Assembly: GCA_015501055.1 (NCBI GenBank)
Contig: JADNYV010000062.1
Location: 62,001-126,000 of the forward strand
DNA length: 64,000 nt
Reading direction: 5' to 3'
From: Mucidula mucida
Lineage: Eukaryota > Basidiomycota > Agaricomycetes > Agaricales > Physalacriaceae
The notes under the pieces: generated by a model
Database searches by the model: none
What the model was told of the DNA's origin: nothing
What the model saw: only the letters and a program-made list of their open reading frames with translations
Translations under genes and position numbers: made by a program
In this document: positions 22,749 to 33,266 of the stretch, piece after piece
Layout of the letters: each line of letters opens with the position of its first letter
Numbering within the stretch: the first letter of the stretch is position 1

Positions 22749-25549
22749 ATGGCGCGCGGAAACTACATCGTCTGTTCATACTACGGGTTGGGCTACTTCC
22801 ACGAGAGTAATTTCGTAGCGCTTCCTCTGCGGCATGTCCGGGCCACGGTTGCCGTTAAAGATATCGGTGCCCAGGTCAAGCTCACGCAGACCTTTGGCAA
22901 CGACACGCAGACTCCCATTGAAGCGGTGTATGCCTTCCCAGTGCCCGCGAGGGCGGCGGTATCTGGGTTCGTCATGATCAAGGAGGATGGTACACGAGTT
23001 GTTGGTGTAGTTCAAGAAAAGGGCGAAGCCAAAGCCACGTATGACGTTGCAGTCGCTCAAGGTAAAACAGCGTCGCTCATGGGACAAGAAACTCCAGATG
23101 GTGCGTATCTCTCCTGCGTATTCGGCGTGGCTGATCATCAATCAAATCACAGTATTTCAAGTCTCTGTTGGAAACATTCCGATGAACGAGCAAGTAAAGA
23201 TCGAACTGACTTACTCGACTGAACTTAGCGAGGACGAAGAGAACGATTCCATCCGCTTCCACCTCCCCGTACACATTGGCGCTCGTTATGGTCAATCTCC
23301 AAGCACGCTGAAGAGTACAGGTACTGCTACAGTTGGTTCCGTAAGGGAGATAGTCTCGTCTCCGGGTTCTCGTGACACATCGCCCTTCATCGAGCTCAAA
23401 ATCTCCGTAGAAGCTACTGCGCCAATCAGCAAGGTTGGATGTCCGTCGCACACCATTTCCACTGAACTTGGACCCGATCCCGAGCTCCCCAACGTCAAAG
23501 AGCTGCCTTTCTCCAACTATGCTCGCGTGACCCTCACGTCCGAGTCTGTCTTGGAAAAGGACTTTGTTCTTACAATCAAAGCTGCTGGTCTGGACGCGCC
23601 GCGCTGCATGGCAGAACTTCACCCCGAGCACGACACTCTCGCAATGGCGCTCAGCTTTGTTCCGAGATTTTCTCTACCCGACTTGAAGAGCGAAGAGTTT
23701 ATCTTCCTTGTTGACCGCTCTGGGTCGATGGAAGGAGGACGCATAGCGGCTGCTTCGAAGGCCCTCGCTATCATGCTTCGCTCCCTCCCTCATATGAACA
23801 CCTACTTCCAGATCGCCTCCTTCGGCAGCCATGCTGATATGTTGTGGCCAGAAGGCAGTCGGCCGTACGATCAAGAGACACTCGACGATGCGACGCGCCA
23901 CGTTGATGGAATGCGTGCGAACTATGGCGGGACGGAAATGCGGAGTGCGCTGGCGATGTGTTTCAAGTATCGCAAGACTGATCGCCCTACGAGTGTATTC
24001 GTGCTCACCGATGGAGATGCTTGGGACTTGGAGGGTGTATATAAGGAGGTGAAAGACGCGGTAGCTGCAGCTCCGTCGAAAGCTTACCTGCGTGTTTATT
24101 GTCTCGGGATTGGCGACTCGGCGTCGACAGCGATGTGTGAAGGTATTGCACGTGTGGGTAATGGGACGTGTATGATGGTGACGGAGCAAGAGTCTGCTAT
24201 CACCGGAAAGATTGCGAGGCTGCTCAAGGCCGCGCGGACACCGCTTATTTCTGATATCAAGGTCGATTGGGGGCGGCCTCTTCCTGAGACGACATCTACG
24301 GAGGCTGGCGACGAAGATGAGTATGATATTGTGGAGAGCATGGCGGTTGAGGAGACGAAGAAGGAGAGTTTGAACATTTTTGACGAGTCCACCGATCCGA
24401 CCAAAGTCGATACTCGCCCTCTTCCGTCTCCTCCGAAAGTGGTCCTTCCTCCACCTCCCGCTGTGCAAACCAGTCCCGCCACGATTCAAAGCCTATCTCC
24501 AGGCGTTCGTCTGAATGTTTACGTGATTTTGAAGGGTAAACATTGATTCTCTTTCTAGTGATTCTTCCTTGTTGAACCATATTCTAGGCAAGCAAGTACC
24601 AAAAACCGTCTGTCTGCGCGGAGTGACCGAAGATGGTTCAGATATCGAGCTTCCTATTCCCGTCACCCTCAGCCAGCTTCCCGTTGAGGACGAAGGCGTA
24701 CCTCCCGCTCTTCACGCACTTGCTGCTCGCAAAATCGTACAAGATTTTGAGGACGGTCGACATGATTCTATGATCAAAGCCGGCAATGAATCTAAATTCA
24801 CCGAGGACTCTGGCTTGCTCAAGCGCACAACCAAGGCGCACATTGTACGCCTCGGAAAGACCTACTCCATCGTGTCGTCTCACACGTCTTTCGTTGCGGT
24901 GGATGAATCTGGGCAGAAGTATGCTGGACCCCCACCTCTGCTTGCTCCGACGGCTGGAAAGCACACCGGCCGCAGGCGACTATCAATCGTGGGTCAGGCG
25001 CGCGACCAGTATGTGGGGTGTCTACCCCAAAAGAACGTCATTCGAGCCAAGAGCGTGAAGTCGTTTAACTTTACCGGCTCGGGTTGGGACGATGGAGCAT
25101 TTGAGGAAAAGTGTCAGGATCGAGGACAAGTATCCTTACAGGCACGGGGAAAAGTAGCGGTGAGGAAAACACAGGAGCGTGGCGTGCCAGCTGCTGGTGC
25201 GAAAGAACCTCTGGAGCGCAACGTATTTGCTTCTAGTGCAAACAACTCTCAGGACCCATTGGAGACGCTTGCTATAGCTCAGGCATTTGATGGTGGATTC
25301 TCGTTGAAGGCTCTACAAGTCATCAAGGTCGATGAGGAGAAGGCAAAGGCAGCGTTGCCTGACGGGTTGAAGGTCCAAATCGTTGCCACCGTCTTTGTTA
25401 TGGCATTCATAAGCAAGATTCTGAATTCCATTGAAGACGCTGATGAGAAAGCGCCTTGGGAGGCTATTTTTGACAAGGCCAAGATGTATATTGAAGCTGG
25501 CGGACACCCTGTAGATGACTGGATTGCCAAGGCGTTGAAAGCTCTGTGA
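22749..25549 (+). CDS. VIT and von Willebrand A domain protein (copy B)
   Basis: Paralogue of the gene at 14032-16754 with the same three-exon layout (22749-23100, 23153-24535, 24588-25549), 898 residues. It has the same VIT domain, MIDAS motifs (DRSGSME, TDGDA) and C-terminal domain. Its N-terminus differs (MARGNYIVCSYYGLGYF). There is a short insertion before SPFIELK, and the linker between the two conserved C-terminal blocks (about 24920-25250) is unrelated to that of copy A. From about 23390 to 24535 the DNA is nearly identical to copy A, while exon 1 and exon 3 have clearly diverged. Both copies look intact. Confidence 0.9.
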
Positions 25550-25708
25550 TTTGGCTCTGGACTCTTTCTTGTAATTTCAGCATGTACAAATGATACGATT
25601 TTGACTGTAATTATGGGGTCGCGACTTGAGTGGAACGTGCGCGGCGCGCCGAGATTGCATCCTAAAATGGCAACTCCGCGCTGCGTCTCTTTCCCTCCTC
25701 CTCTCATC

Positions 25709-27050
25709 ATGGCTGTCGGTAAGTGTGCTTTTGAACGGTTGGTTCAGAATATTTTTGAATCATTTAGTAGATTACAGCCTGTACGGCGGTGCAGAATCCG
25801 TCGTCAACGACAAGTCGCGGGCACCGCGTCGGACAACTATCACGACGCCTACAGCTCAGGACGACGGGAAACGGCACACTGCCCCACCGCAGGACCCGAA
25901 CGATTTTCTCTGGCTGCAGGATGAGGAGCCGCACCGCTCTCGGAGGACTGCAATAATGAAGGCCCATCCAGAGGTGCACCATACCCCCGCAGTACCGGAA
26001 TTAATCTCATTTTCCCGCAGGTCAGGAAATTAATGGGCTATACCCCAACGACGAAATATGTCGTCTTCGGCGTCGTCACCCTCCAGCTGTGTCTGGCGCT
26101 GTACCTTCGAGATACCCACCCTTTCTCAGCCAAGTTCCTGGCCATTGCATATATCATTGGCGGTACGGCCAACCACAATCTTTTCCTCGCGATCCATGAG
26201 ATTACACATAATTTGGCTTTCAAGGGCATTACTGCCAATAAGGCCCTCGCGATATTTGCCAATATACCGATCGGAATACCCTATTCTGCTGCGTTCAAAG
26301 TGGGCGTTCATCTCTCGTGTTCATAAGCCCATTATAATGTCTTTCTAGGGATATCATATGGAACATCACAGATACCTCGGCGAGGACGGTGTTGATACCG
26401 ATCTTCCGACGCGTTTTGAATTGATGTGTTTTAACAATGTGTTGGGCAAGGTCTTTTTCGCGTACGTGGCGTGATCTTTGTGATTGGCTTGGTCTTGACG
26501 TCCTCGTAGGACATTCCAGATTCTGTTCTACGCGTTGCGACCCACTTTTGTGCGTGTACAAAAGCTGACGACCTGGCACTTTTGCAACATCGCGGTTCAG
26601 CTTGTGGTCAACTACCTTCTTATATCCTATGGCGGCATCAAGCCGTACATATACCTCATTGAAAGCAGTTTCTTTGCTGGAAGTCTCCATCCGCTGGCCG
26701 GGCACTTTATCGCTGAACATTACCTTTGGGACGGCCTTCCGCAGGAAACGTACAGCTACTATGGATGGCTGAACATATTTGCGTATAATGTGGGATATCA
26801 TAACGAGCACCACGATTTTCCATCCGTAGCATGGACGCGTCTACCCGCGCTCCGTGCTCTCGCTCCCGAGTTCTACGACACCATTCCCTCTCATCCATCA
26901 TGGCCCATGGTCACGGTAAACTTCATTAGAGACAAGGAGGTGGGAATATTTGCACGAGCAAAACGTGTTGCCAAAGCCAAGCGGGCAGCCGCAGCCTCCG
27001 CGAAAAGAGATGAAGATGATTCATCGGACGAATCGGACAAAACAGAGTGA
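25709..27050 (+). CDS. Sphingolipid delta-4 desaturase
   Basis: ER membrane di-iron enzyme introducing the delta-4 double bond into the sphingoid base of ceramides (DES1/DEGS family). Five exons (25709-25718, 25768-25973, 26021-26299, 26349-26461, 26510-27050) give 382 residues; the first exon codes for only three residues and one base. Three histidine boxes are present: HEITH after [13 protein letters not shown] after the third intron, and HNEHH near residue 320. [15 protein letters not shown] near the N-terminus is the family's DUF-type lead-in. Hydrophobic segments flank the boxes as expected. The C-terminal tail is Lys/Ala-rich then acidic. The second exon has two AG acceptors three bases apart (25766-25770). 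Confidence 0.94.
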
Positions 27051-27255
27051 AGGTATCTACTAATTTCTTGGATTGATTGACCGACGTAGAGCTTGTCTCG
27101 TAGAATTTAATTAATTTCGGACTTGTCCCGACGTGCTTTGAGGACACTTTGAGGGTCTCGACGCCTGTTAGACATCGAACTCATGACTATAGAATGCCGG
27201 CGGGATAACATTCGGAATAGAGCAGGAAGATAGCGTGACTCGTTATCATGATCGG

Positions 27256-27273
27256 TATAAAGCAAGTATAAAG
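27256..27273 (+). promoter_or_regulatory. Double TATA box of the D-amino-acid oxidase gene
   Basis: TATAAAG occurs twice, at 27256-27262 and 27267-27273. The second is 34-40 bp before the ATG at 27307. Confidence 0.6.
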
Positions 27274-27306
27274 GCACTGTGGCATTTTCGCTCTTCATCT
27301 ATAACC

Positions 27307-28723
27307 ATGGCGGAACAACTGCACAAAGTTATTGTGATTGGAGCTGGTATGATTTCTTTCAATCCCTTTTCTTACCTACTTGACTATTTGTTAAGGCGTC
27401 ATCGGACTGACGACTGCATTGAAGATTCAAGAGAAAGGAGGATATGCAGTCACCATCGTCGCAGAGGTCTTTCCGACCGATCCGAAAACCGTCAAGTATA
27501 CTAGTCTGTGGGCTGTATGTGGTCGCACGGTCAAAAGCCACGTCATTCTCACCATTGATATCTTCGTTAGGGCGCTCATCACGTCAGTCATGCTGACGGC
27601 GACCCCGTTCAACTAAGTGCGTCCATCATTCACACAGGACGCGACTGTTGCTTGATGAATATCAGAGATTGACCAAGAGACCTTCTATACGATGTGGAAG
27701 CTCTCTGAGCCAGGAGGAGCTGCGGAGAAATGTTTTCTGCGAGTGGATCAGACGGAGTACTACGGCTCCAAATCATTGTTACCAGATCCTCTCTCATGGA
27801 TGCCCAACGTGCGTTATCTAGCAACCCACTCTCCACCTAGATTGAATCAAAAAAGTTCAGATACGTCGACGAAGCTAGCATCCCTAAAGTTCTAGACGCG
27901 GCGTACGGAGTAAACTTCAAGACGCTCACCATCGATACCCCTGTCTACTGCAACTATCTTCTCTCGCGTTTTCTCGCGGCTGGCGGCCAGATTGCGCGCG
28001 GATCCGTGCAACACATCGACCAGATTGTCGAGGGCGGCGCGAGTCTGTTCAATGGTGCTACAATTCCTCAGCCTCCGGATGTCGTGATTGTGTGCGCAGG
28101 GCTTGGTGCGAGGTTCCTCGGGGGTATCGAGGACAAGGATTGTTATCCTCTGCGCGGTCAGACTTTGATGGTGAGGGCGCCGTGGATCAGGTTTGGGCGG
28201 ACGCATAGTACCAGAGAGGGTTTGTGGACGTATATTATTCCTAGACGATCTGGGGATGTGATCGTTGGCGGTACAAAGCTTACTGATGACTGGTGAGTCT
28301 TCGAAGTGCTTCCTTTGATTCGTACTAATAAGCCGAGTAGGTACCCATCGCCACGTCCAGAGACTGCTGAGGACATTCTGAGGCGCGGCTTTGCATTATG
28401 CCCCGAGCTTGCGCCCCCTGAAGTACGCGCTGAGAGGGAGCCAACTATTGATGATGTGCGGCCGATTATCATATCTCATGGTGTTGGCCTGCGCCCCGCG
28501 AGAAAAGGTGGTATTCGTCTTGACGTTCGGTGGATTGAGAACAAAGGCAAGAAGGTGCCGATAGTCAGCAATTATGGGTTTGTCTTCCATGTTCAATTCG
28601 CATGATACTTGTTGCTGATTTGGTCATTAACTTGACAGTCATAGTGGGCAAGGTTTCCAGTCTTCGTGGGGTACAGCAAGTATTGCGGCAGAGTTGATGG
28701 AAAACGCGTTGAGAGAGGTTTAA
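27307..28723 (+). CDS. D-amino-acid oxidase
   Basis: FAD enzyme that oxidises D-amino acids to keto acids with release of hydrogen peroxide and ammonia. Seven exons (27307-27346, 27396-27514, 27571-27616, 27666-27808, 27856-28292, 28341-28577, 28639-28723) give 368 residues. The FAD fold starts VIVIGAGVIGLTTALK. The active-site Tyr lies in LWTYIIPR, the substrate-binding Arg in GLRPARKGGIRLD, and the DAO signature is NYGHSGQGFQSSWG. The protein ends MENALREV and lacks a C-terminal SKL-type peroxisomal signal, which many family members have. A decayed tandem copy follows directly. Confidence 0.93.
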
Positions 28724-28924
28724 ACAGACGAGAGTCGACGTCTCTCCATGCAAGTAATCACAGTCAAGCTGAAGTGTCCCAGGCAGGCAGCAAACGAATG
28801 AAGACAGGCAAACAAAATGTGAAGTGTGCTCAGGCGCTATAACGCCTCGCTCTATCAATTCATTATGCTCGCACGCTCAAATGTTCATACCCACGATGGT
28901 ATTTCTCCTTCTTCGATCGGAACA

Positions 28925-29782
28925 ATGGCAGAATAACGCAAGAAAGTCATTGTCATTGGAGCTGGTATTGCCCTTTTTTGATCATGTTCTCTACAGTATC
29001 TGCTCGATTGGTATTGGTTTAGGTGTTGTTGGACTGACCACAAGATTCAAGAGAAAAGAGGCTATGCAGTCACCATCGTCGCGGAGATCTTTCCGACTGA
29101 CCCGAAACTGTCCAGTACACTAGTCTATGGGCTATATGTGGGCGTGCTGTCAAGCTAGACGCAGTAACGCTCACCATCGATGCGTTATTACATAGGGCGC
29201 TCGATCCCGTTCAACTAAGTTCTACCGTGCGTCCGGTAGGCGATTGGTGTTTAATGAATGATAGGCCTCGACCAAGAAACCTTCAATACGACGTGGAAGC
29301 TCTCCGAGCCCGGAAGGTGGAATACTACGGATCTCAGTAGAGCATCCCCTCTCATGGATGCCCAATGTACATTTTCCAACAACTTTCAATAACCTTGAGT
29401 GCTTTTCACGTCTAGTTCAAATATGTCGACAACTTCTCACTTGCTAAAGTTCTTGATATCACGTACGGAGTGAGCTTCAGCACTCTCACCATCCTCTTGT
29501 TTATTGGAATCATCTTCTCTCGTGTTTTCTCGCGGATCTGTGCGGCACATCAACCAAATCGTTGAGGGCGGCGCGGGTCTGTTCAATGGTGCTACAACTC
29601 CTCTGCCTCCAAATGTTGTGGTTGTGTGTGCAGGGCTTGGTGCGCGATTCCTAGGGGATATTGAGGACAAGGATCGCTGTCCTCTAGGCTCTGCGCGGTC
29701 AAATTTTGATCATTTGATGGTGAGGGCGCCATGGATCACGTTTGGCATGACGCATAGGATGAGCAAGGGTTTGGACATCTAG
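28925..29782 (+). pseudogene. Decayed tandem copy of D-amino-acid oxidase
   Basis: It starts ATG GCA GAA TAA, so the fourth codon is a stop where the intact gene has CAA. The flavin-binding segment is still readable (KKVIVIGAG). Segments matching exons 2, 4 and 5 of the intact gene follow with deletions: the region around the third exon is shortened and the block after EPGG is missing. The copy ends abruptly at GLDI, where the intact gene continues LWTYIIPR, so the active-site Tyr, the Arg and the signature are gone. It has the same strand as the intact gene, hence a tandem duplication. Confidence 0.92.
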
Positions 29783-30001
29783 ATCCAGAGTTAAAAGGTT
29801 ACCCACCCCATAAGAGGAAATGTCTGAGTCGACCAACAACACAAGTATTTGGACGTCACGGGTAGCGAGGATATTGAGGATAGAGGTCGTGCGTGGCGCA
29901 TTTAAGTACGAGTAAGCATTCAAACCCGTAACCGAGTGACAGTTAAGAAAAAGACAGCAATATGGTAGGATACTGAATGTGTGAATAGTTTGTGAATAGT
30001 T

Positions 30002-30130
30002 TGTTCTGAGAGCCATTGAGCTGGACGGGTCCGGGGTACCCGTTTGTTGGTTTGCCTACACAAGCATCGTTATACGGTTTCATGCGTCTAGCTAGACCCT
30101 GCTCGACTCTCATTATACCTGTTATATATG
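30002..30130 (+). repeat. Dispersed repeat R1, copy 3 (truncated)
   Basis: The first 130 bp or so of the repeat, starting TGTTCTGAGAGCC and ending after CTCATTATACCTGTT. The right-hand part is missing. It lies just downstream of the oxidase pseudogene. Confidence 0.85.
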
Positions 30131-30445
30131 CAAACAAAGCCAATGATAGTATTTCTCCATTGACTCTGAGTCAGAGGGATTGAGGAGATGAGCGTGGCAA
30201 GGAGTAGCTCTGATCGTGATCGACCGGCCACAGTTCATTTTCTACCAGTTTTCGACAAATGATGCACCGTCTTTCATACGTAGAAGCTCAGTATATTGAT
30301 ATCTTGTCCTGCCAGTCTTCCAGGAAGACTTAACTTCACCACCCTCCAATCAAACAATAGGCAAGTTTGAGGGATATACACATTGAGGCAATGCAGTGTA
30401 GGTATAGCATATATGTGGTTGAAATTGTATCTGGCACTGAAGAAA

Positions 30446-31561
30446 CTAGAAGACTGCCCGAGTAAAACTCGACGAATGACTAGAGCGTGCTCGTTTATGA
30501 CTGTCAGTGTGGACCTGAATATCCCTGTCGTCACAAGCTCGTTTGCAACCAACACACTCAGATTGCGCCGCTTTCTGCTCAACACCACCGATGCCTTTAA
30601 ACCCGACCGCAACCATGTCTTTGACAACGGAGGAATCCCTACGCGCCTCAGAACCAAAGTCGGTGACCTCCTCCTCCGATCTTTCTGGCGCTGCTGAGTC
30701 GACACTTTGAGCTGCTTCTCGTCCTAATGCCAACTGTCCCAAACACGTAGCTCCGGTGCGGTTGAGCTCCCTAGAATTATGTGCCGAGTCCACAGTAGAT
30801 CGCAAAACGGACTGATCTGCTCCTCCTTCCGACTCCGATCCTCTGAGTGCAGTATCGTCGGCAACAGCAACCACATCTCGCGCTAGAAGCGGCGCAGTAT
30901 GTAATTTTGGGCATTCTTGAAGCAAAAGAGCAGCCTCCAGCTTGTAAGGATTGGCTGAGGCAAGTTTAGGAGAAGGATCAGGAGAAGGTTGGTCATTGGA
31001 GTCGTTGGTTGCATCAATGGTGTCTACTTGCGGCACGTCCGAAGTCGAATTGAGTGAAGGAGAAAGCGGCAAGGGTTTGCTAGTGTGTTGAGAGTCCAAT
31101 GTTTGCGGTCCTGGGGTGGCAGTCGGAGGCGCCAAATCGGGCGTACTGATAGAGGAAGAGGAATGGGATGCTGCGGTGGTAGGTATATTGTCATCAGGCT
31201 TGTGCGAGTCGTCAAGTTGAGCTTGCGTAGCCTCCGCCTGTGTGAGCTGTCCTCGGACGTACGCCCACTCCATGATAAGCTCTGCTGGCAGTCCCGATAC
31301 GCGGCTCCGCGCGAGTCTGGCAAGCTGATTTGAGGTGGATGCCGCAGGAAGGTCGAGAAGAAGGTCAACGATATCGCTCGAGGTCAGGAGGTGCGCCTGC
31401 GGAAGCCTCAGAGCTCGCTGCATCGATGCCTTTTTCGTCTTGCGGGGCTTCTCAATAAAGTCATCCTCAGCTGGGGGTTCAATGCAGAATTCTGAAACAA
31501 GGGAATGGGCGGCTTGGCGGAGATTGGCTGCTAGACGAGAAGAGGTGTCGACGACGGACAT
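30446..31561 (-). CDS. Unrecognised low-complexity protein
   Basis: One open exon of 371 residues from MSVVDTSSRLAANL at 31561; an upstream in-frame ATG at 31615 is possible. I do not recognise it. The first 130 residues look globular and helical (SSDIVDLLLDLPAAS, LPAELIMEWAYVRGQLTQ). The remainder is Ser/Pro/Asp-rich and disordered, with a Cys pair (CVGC) and a basic patch (HKRARSSHSSS) at the end, so a nuclear protein is possible (inference). It lies between two copies of repeat R1. Confidence 0.5.
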   Translation of the reverse strand: MSVVDTSSRLAANLRQAAHSLVSEFCIEPPAEDDFIEKPRKTKKASMQRALRLPQAHLLTSSDIVDLLLDLPAASTSNQLARLARSRVSGLPAELIMEWAYVRGQLTQAEATQAQLDDSHKPDDNIPTTAASHSSSSISTPDLAPPTATPGPQTLDSQHTSKPLPLSPSLNSTSDVPQVDTIDATNDSNDQPSPDPSPKLASANPYKLEAALLLQECPKLHTAPLLARDVVAVADDTALRGSESEGGADQSVLRSTVDSAHNSRELNRTGATCLGQLALGREAAQSVDSAAPERSEEEVTDFGSEARRDSSVVKDMVAVGFKGIGGVEQKAAQSECVGCKRACDDRDIQVHTDSHKRARSSHSSSFTRAVF

Positions 31562-31812
31562 GGTGTCTGTCGTCAATTTAGTTGAAATCGCCCAATAGAA
31601 TGAGCAGAACAACATACAGAGAACAGAATGATACTAGGGGAGAGGAAAGGGCAGCGCAGACGCGAAAAAAGAAGGGATGGTGGTGGTACGAAAGTAAGAA
31701 AAGATGTGACACGTGCCAGGCGGTGGCGCATCATGCATCCTCAAATTCCAACTTGACAAAAAATATTTCAATATCATAGTTGATGATGTAGATAGAATGT
31801 TGTTTCAATAGT

Positions 31813-32030
31813 CTGTTCTGAGAGCCGTTGAGCTGGACGGGTCCGGGGTACCCGTTTGTTGGTTTGCCTACACAAGCATCATTATACGGTTTCATGCGTC
31901 TAGCTAGACCCTGCTCGACTCTCATTATACCTGTTCTATACGCGATTAGACAAGACTGTAGCAGTCTTTAGTTGACTATCATTAAGGGCGTAGTGCAAGG
32001 GGGCGCCTCCGGTAACCGCCGGATGGCTGA
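31813..32030 (+). repeat. Dispersed repeat R1, copy 4
   Basis: 218 bp from TGTTCTGAGAGCC to GCCGGATGGCTGA, the most complete copy. It is nearly identical to copy 3 over their shared part. Confidence 0.88.
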
Positions 32031-32879
32031 TCGTCAACCCTCACTGTCTTCAAGGTGAACACTGTTTCCGCCTATAGACGACGCGTCATTTGCTCTTGCG
32101 ACTGCGTCTTATGCCGGATATTGTATTCTGCTTCTGTCCGAATGCGCGAATATTGGCTTTTGCGCAACGTGTTCAGGCAAAAAGGTGTGTTTTGAGGGGC
32201 GCGTCGTGCGTGCATCCCGGTGCCGGTTTAGTAGTTTTCATCTGGAACGTCTCATCCCACTTCCACTGCTTGAATTCAAGACGAATGACGACAACGTCGG
32301 CGGCTTGCCTGCTGAAAGTCGCACCACCAAAACCGTACCCTACGGATCTTTCTTTTCAGTGGAGCAGCGTCTGCTGTCCTCAACTTTTGACAGACTGGCT
32401 TTGTTGTTTCACAGAAAAGGTGCTTGCTTCAGTGCCGCTATGATTTCTGATGTTTTTCAGATCAGATTGACTTCTTTTCGTCGGTAGACCTATCGAGATG
32501 TCATTAGACATTTCTTCGCGCCTGGAAAGAGATGCGGCGCCCTTGAACGCGATGACACTCAGGTTCAATCCAGTACGGTATGCATTCGGTTCTGAATTTT
32601 AACGTTCTTGAACCTGACAGGGCGTCAGCCTGCATCAACTTATCGGGTGTGTCGCGGCCTCCACACTATTCGCCTGCCTGGAAATTCTTCACCCAAAATT
32701 CAAAACGGACGACTTCTCTAGGATGGTGAGTGACGATATCCAACCGCCGTCAGTTTCATTTGCCCGGCTCAAAGAGACGAAATCTGCTGTCGGGATGCAA
32801 GTAATGATATGGGCAGTCAAGCTGAACTAGTAAAGATCATACTTTCGAAGAAGAGATTGAGGCCGGTTCACTGTTCAGG
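32031..32879. other. Stretch without a recognised gene
   Basis: About 850 bp. A 100-codon frame at 32185-32487 looks protein-like in composition (LLEFKTNDDNVGGLPAES) but I recognise no family, and it has no convincing start or splice partner. It may be an exon of a decayed gene. Confidence 0.35.
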
Positions 32880-32884
32880 TTCTC

Positions 32885-33172
32885 TGTTGTGATGGTTGAG
32901 AGCAACGCGCGACTATCCCGGAGATAGGAGATAGGAACCGAGCGCGCGGTATACAACGCGCGCGATCGTTCAGCTTACTCCCAGTCATCCACCACGGTGT
33001 ACTGGGGTAAGTCTGCTTTATTCATGGGAAGGGTTACTGTACTGACAACACGTAGAATAGATCTTACTTATATCTACTTACACGGTGTCTAGGTACGCAC
33101 CCAGTCATCCACCACGGTGTACTGGGAATAGATCTTACTTATATCTACTTACACGGTGTCTAGATCTCAACA
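32885..33172 (+). repeat. 5' LTR (288 bp, with a 120 bp insert)
   Basis: It contains the whole 168 bp sequence of the 3' LTR without a mismatch, plus about 120 extra bases. The extra bases are a 49 bp GT-AG segment (33007-33055), then a second copy of about 64 bp of LTR sequence joined through GTACGCAC (33093-33100). Confidence 0.95.
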
Positions 33173-33184
33173 GGTTATGGGCAG
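33173..33184 (+). promoter_or_regulatory. Primer-binding site, half-tRNA type
   Basis: GGTTATGGGCAG directly follows the LTR. It resembles the complement of the anticodon region of initiator tRNA-Met, the internal priming site described for Drosophila copia, rather than the tRNA 3' end. Confidence 0.6.
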
Positions 33185-33266
33185 TTGCTGCTGAACGACT
33201 CTCTGAAGTTGTACAGCTGGAATCTAGACGAAAACCAACCGTTTTTTCTTTCATATACGACGCGGA

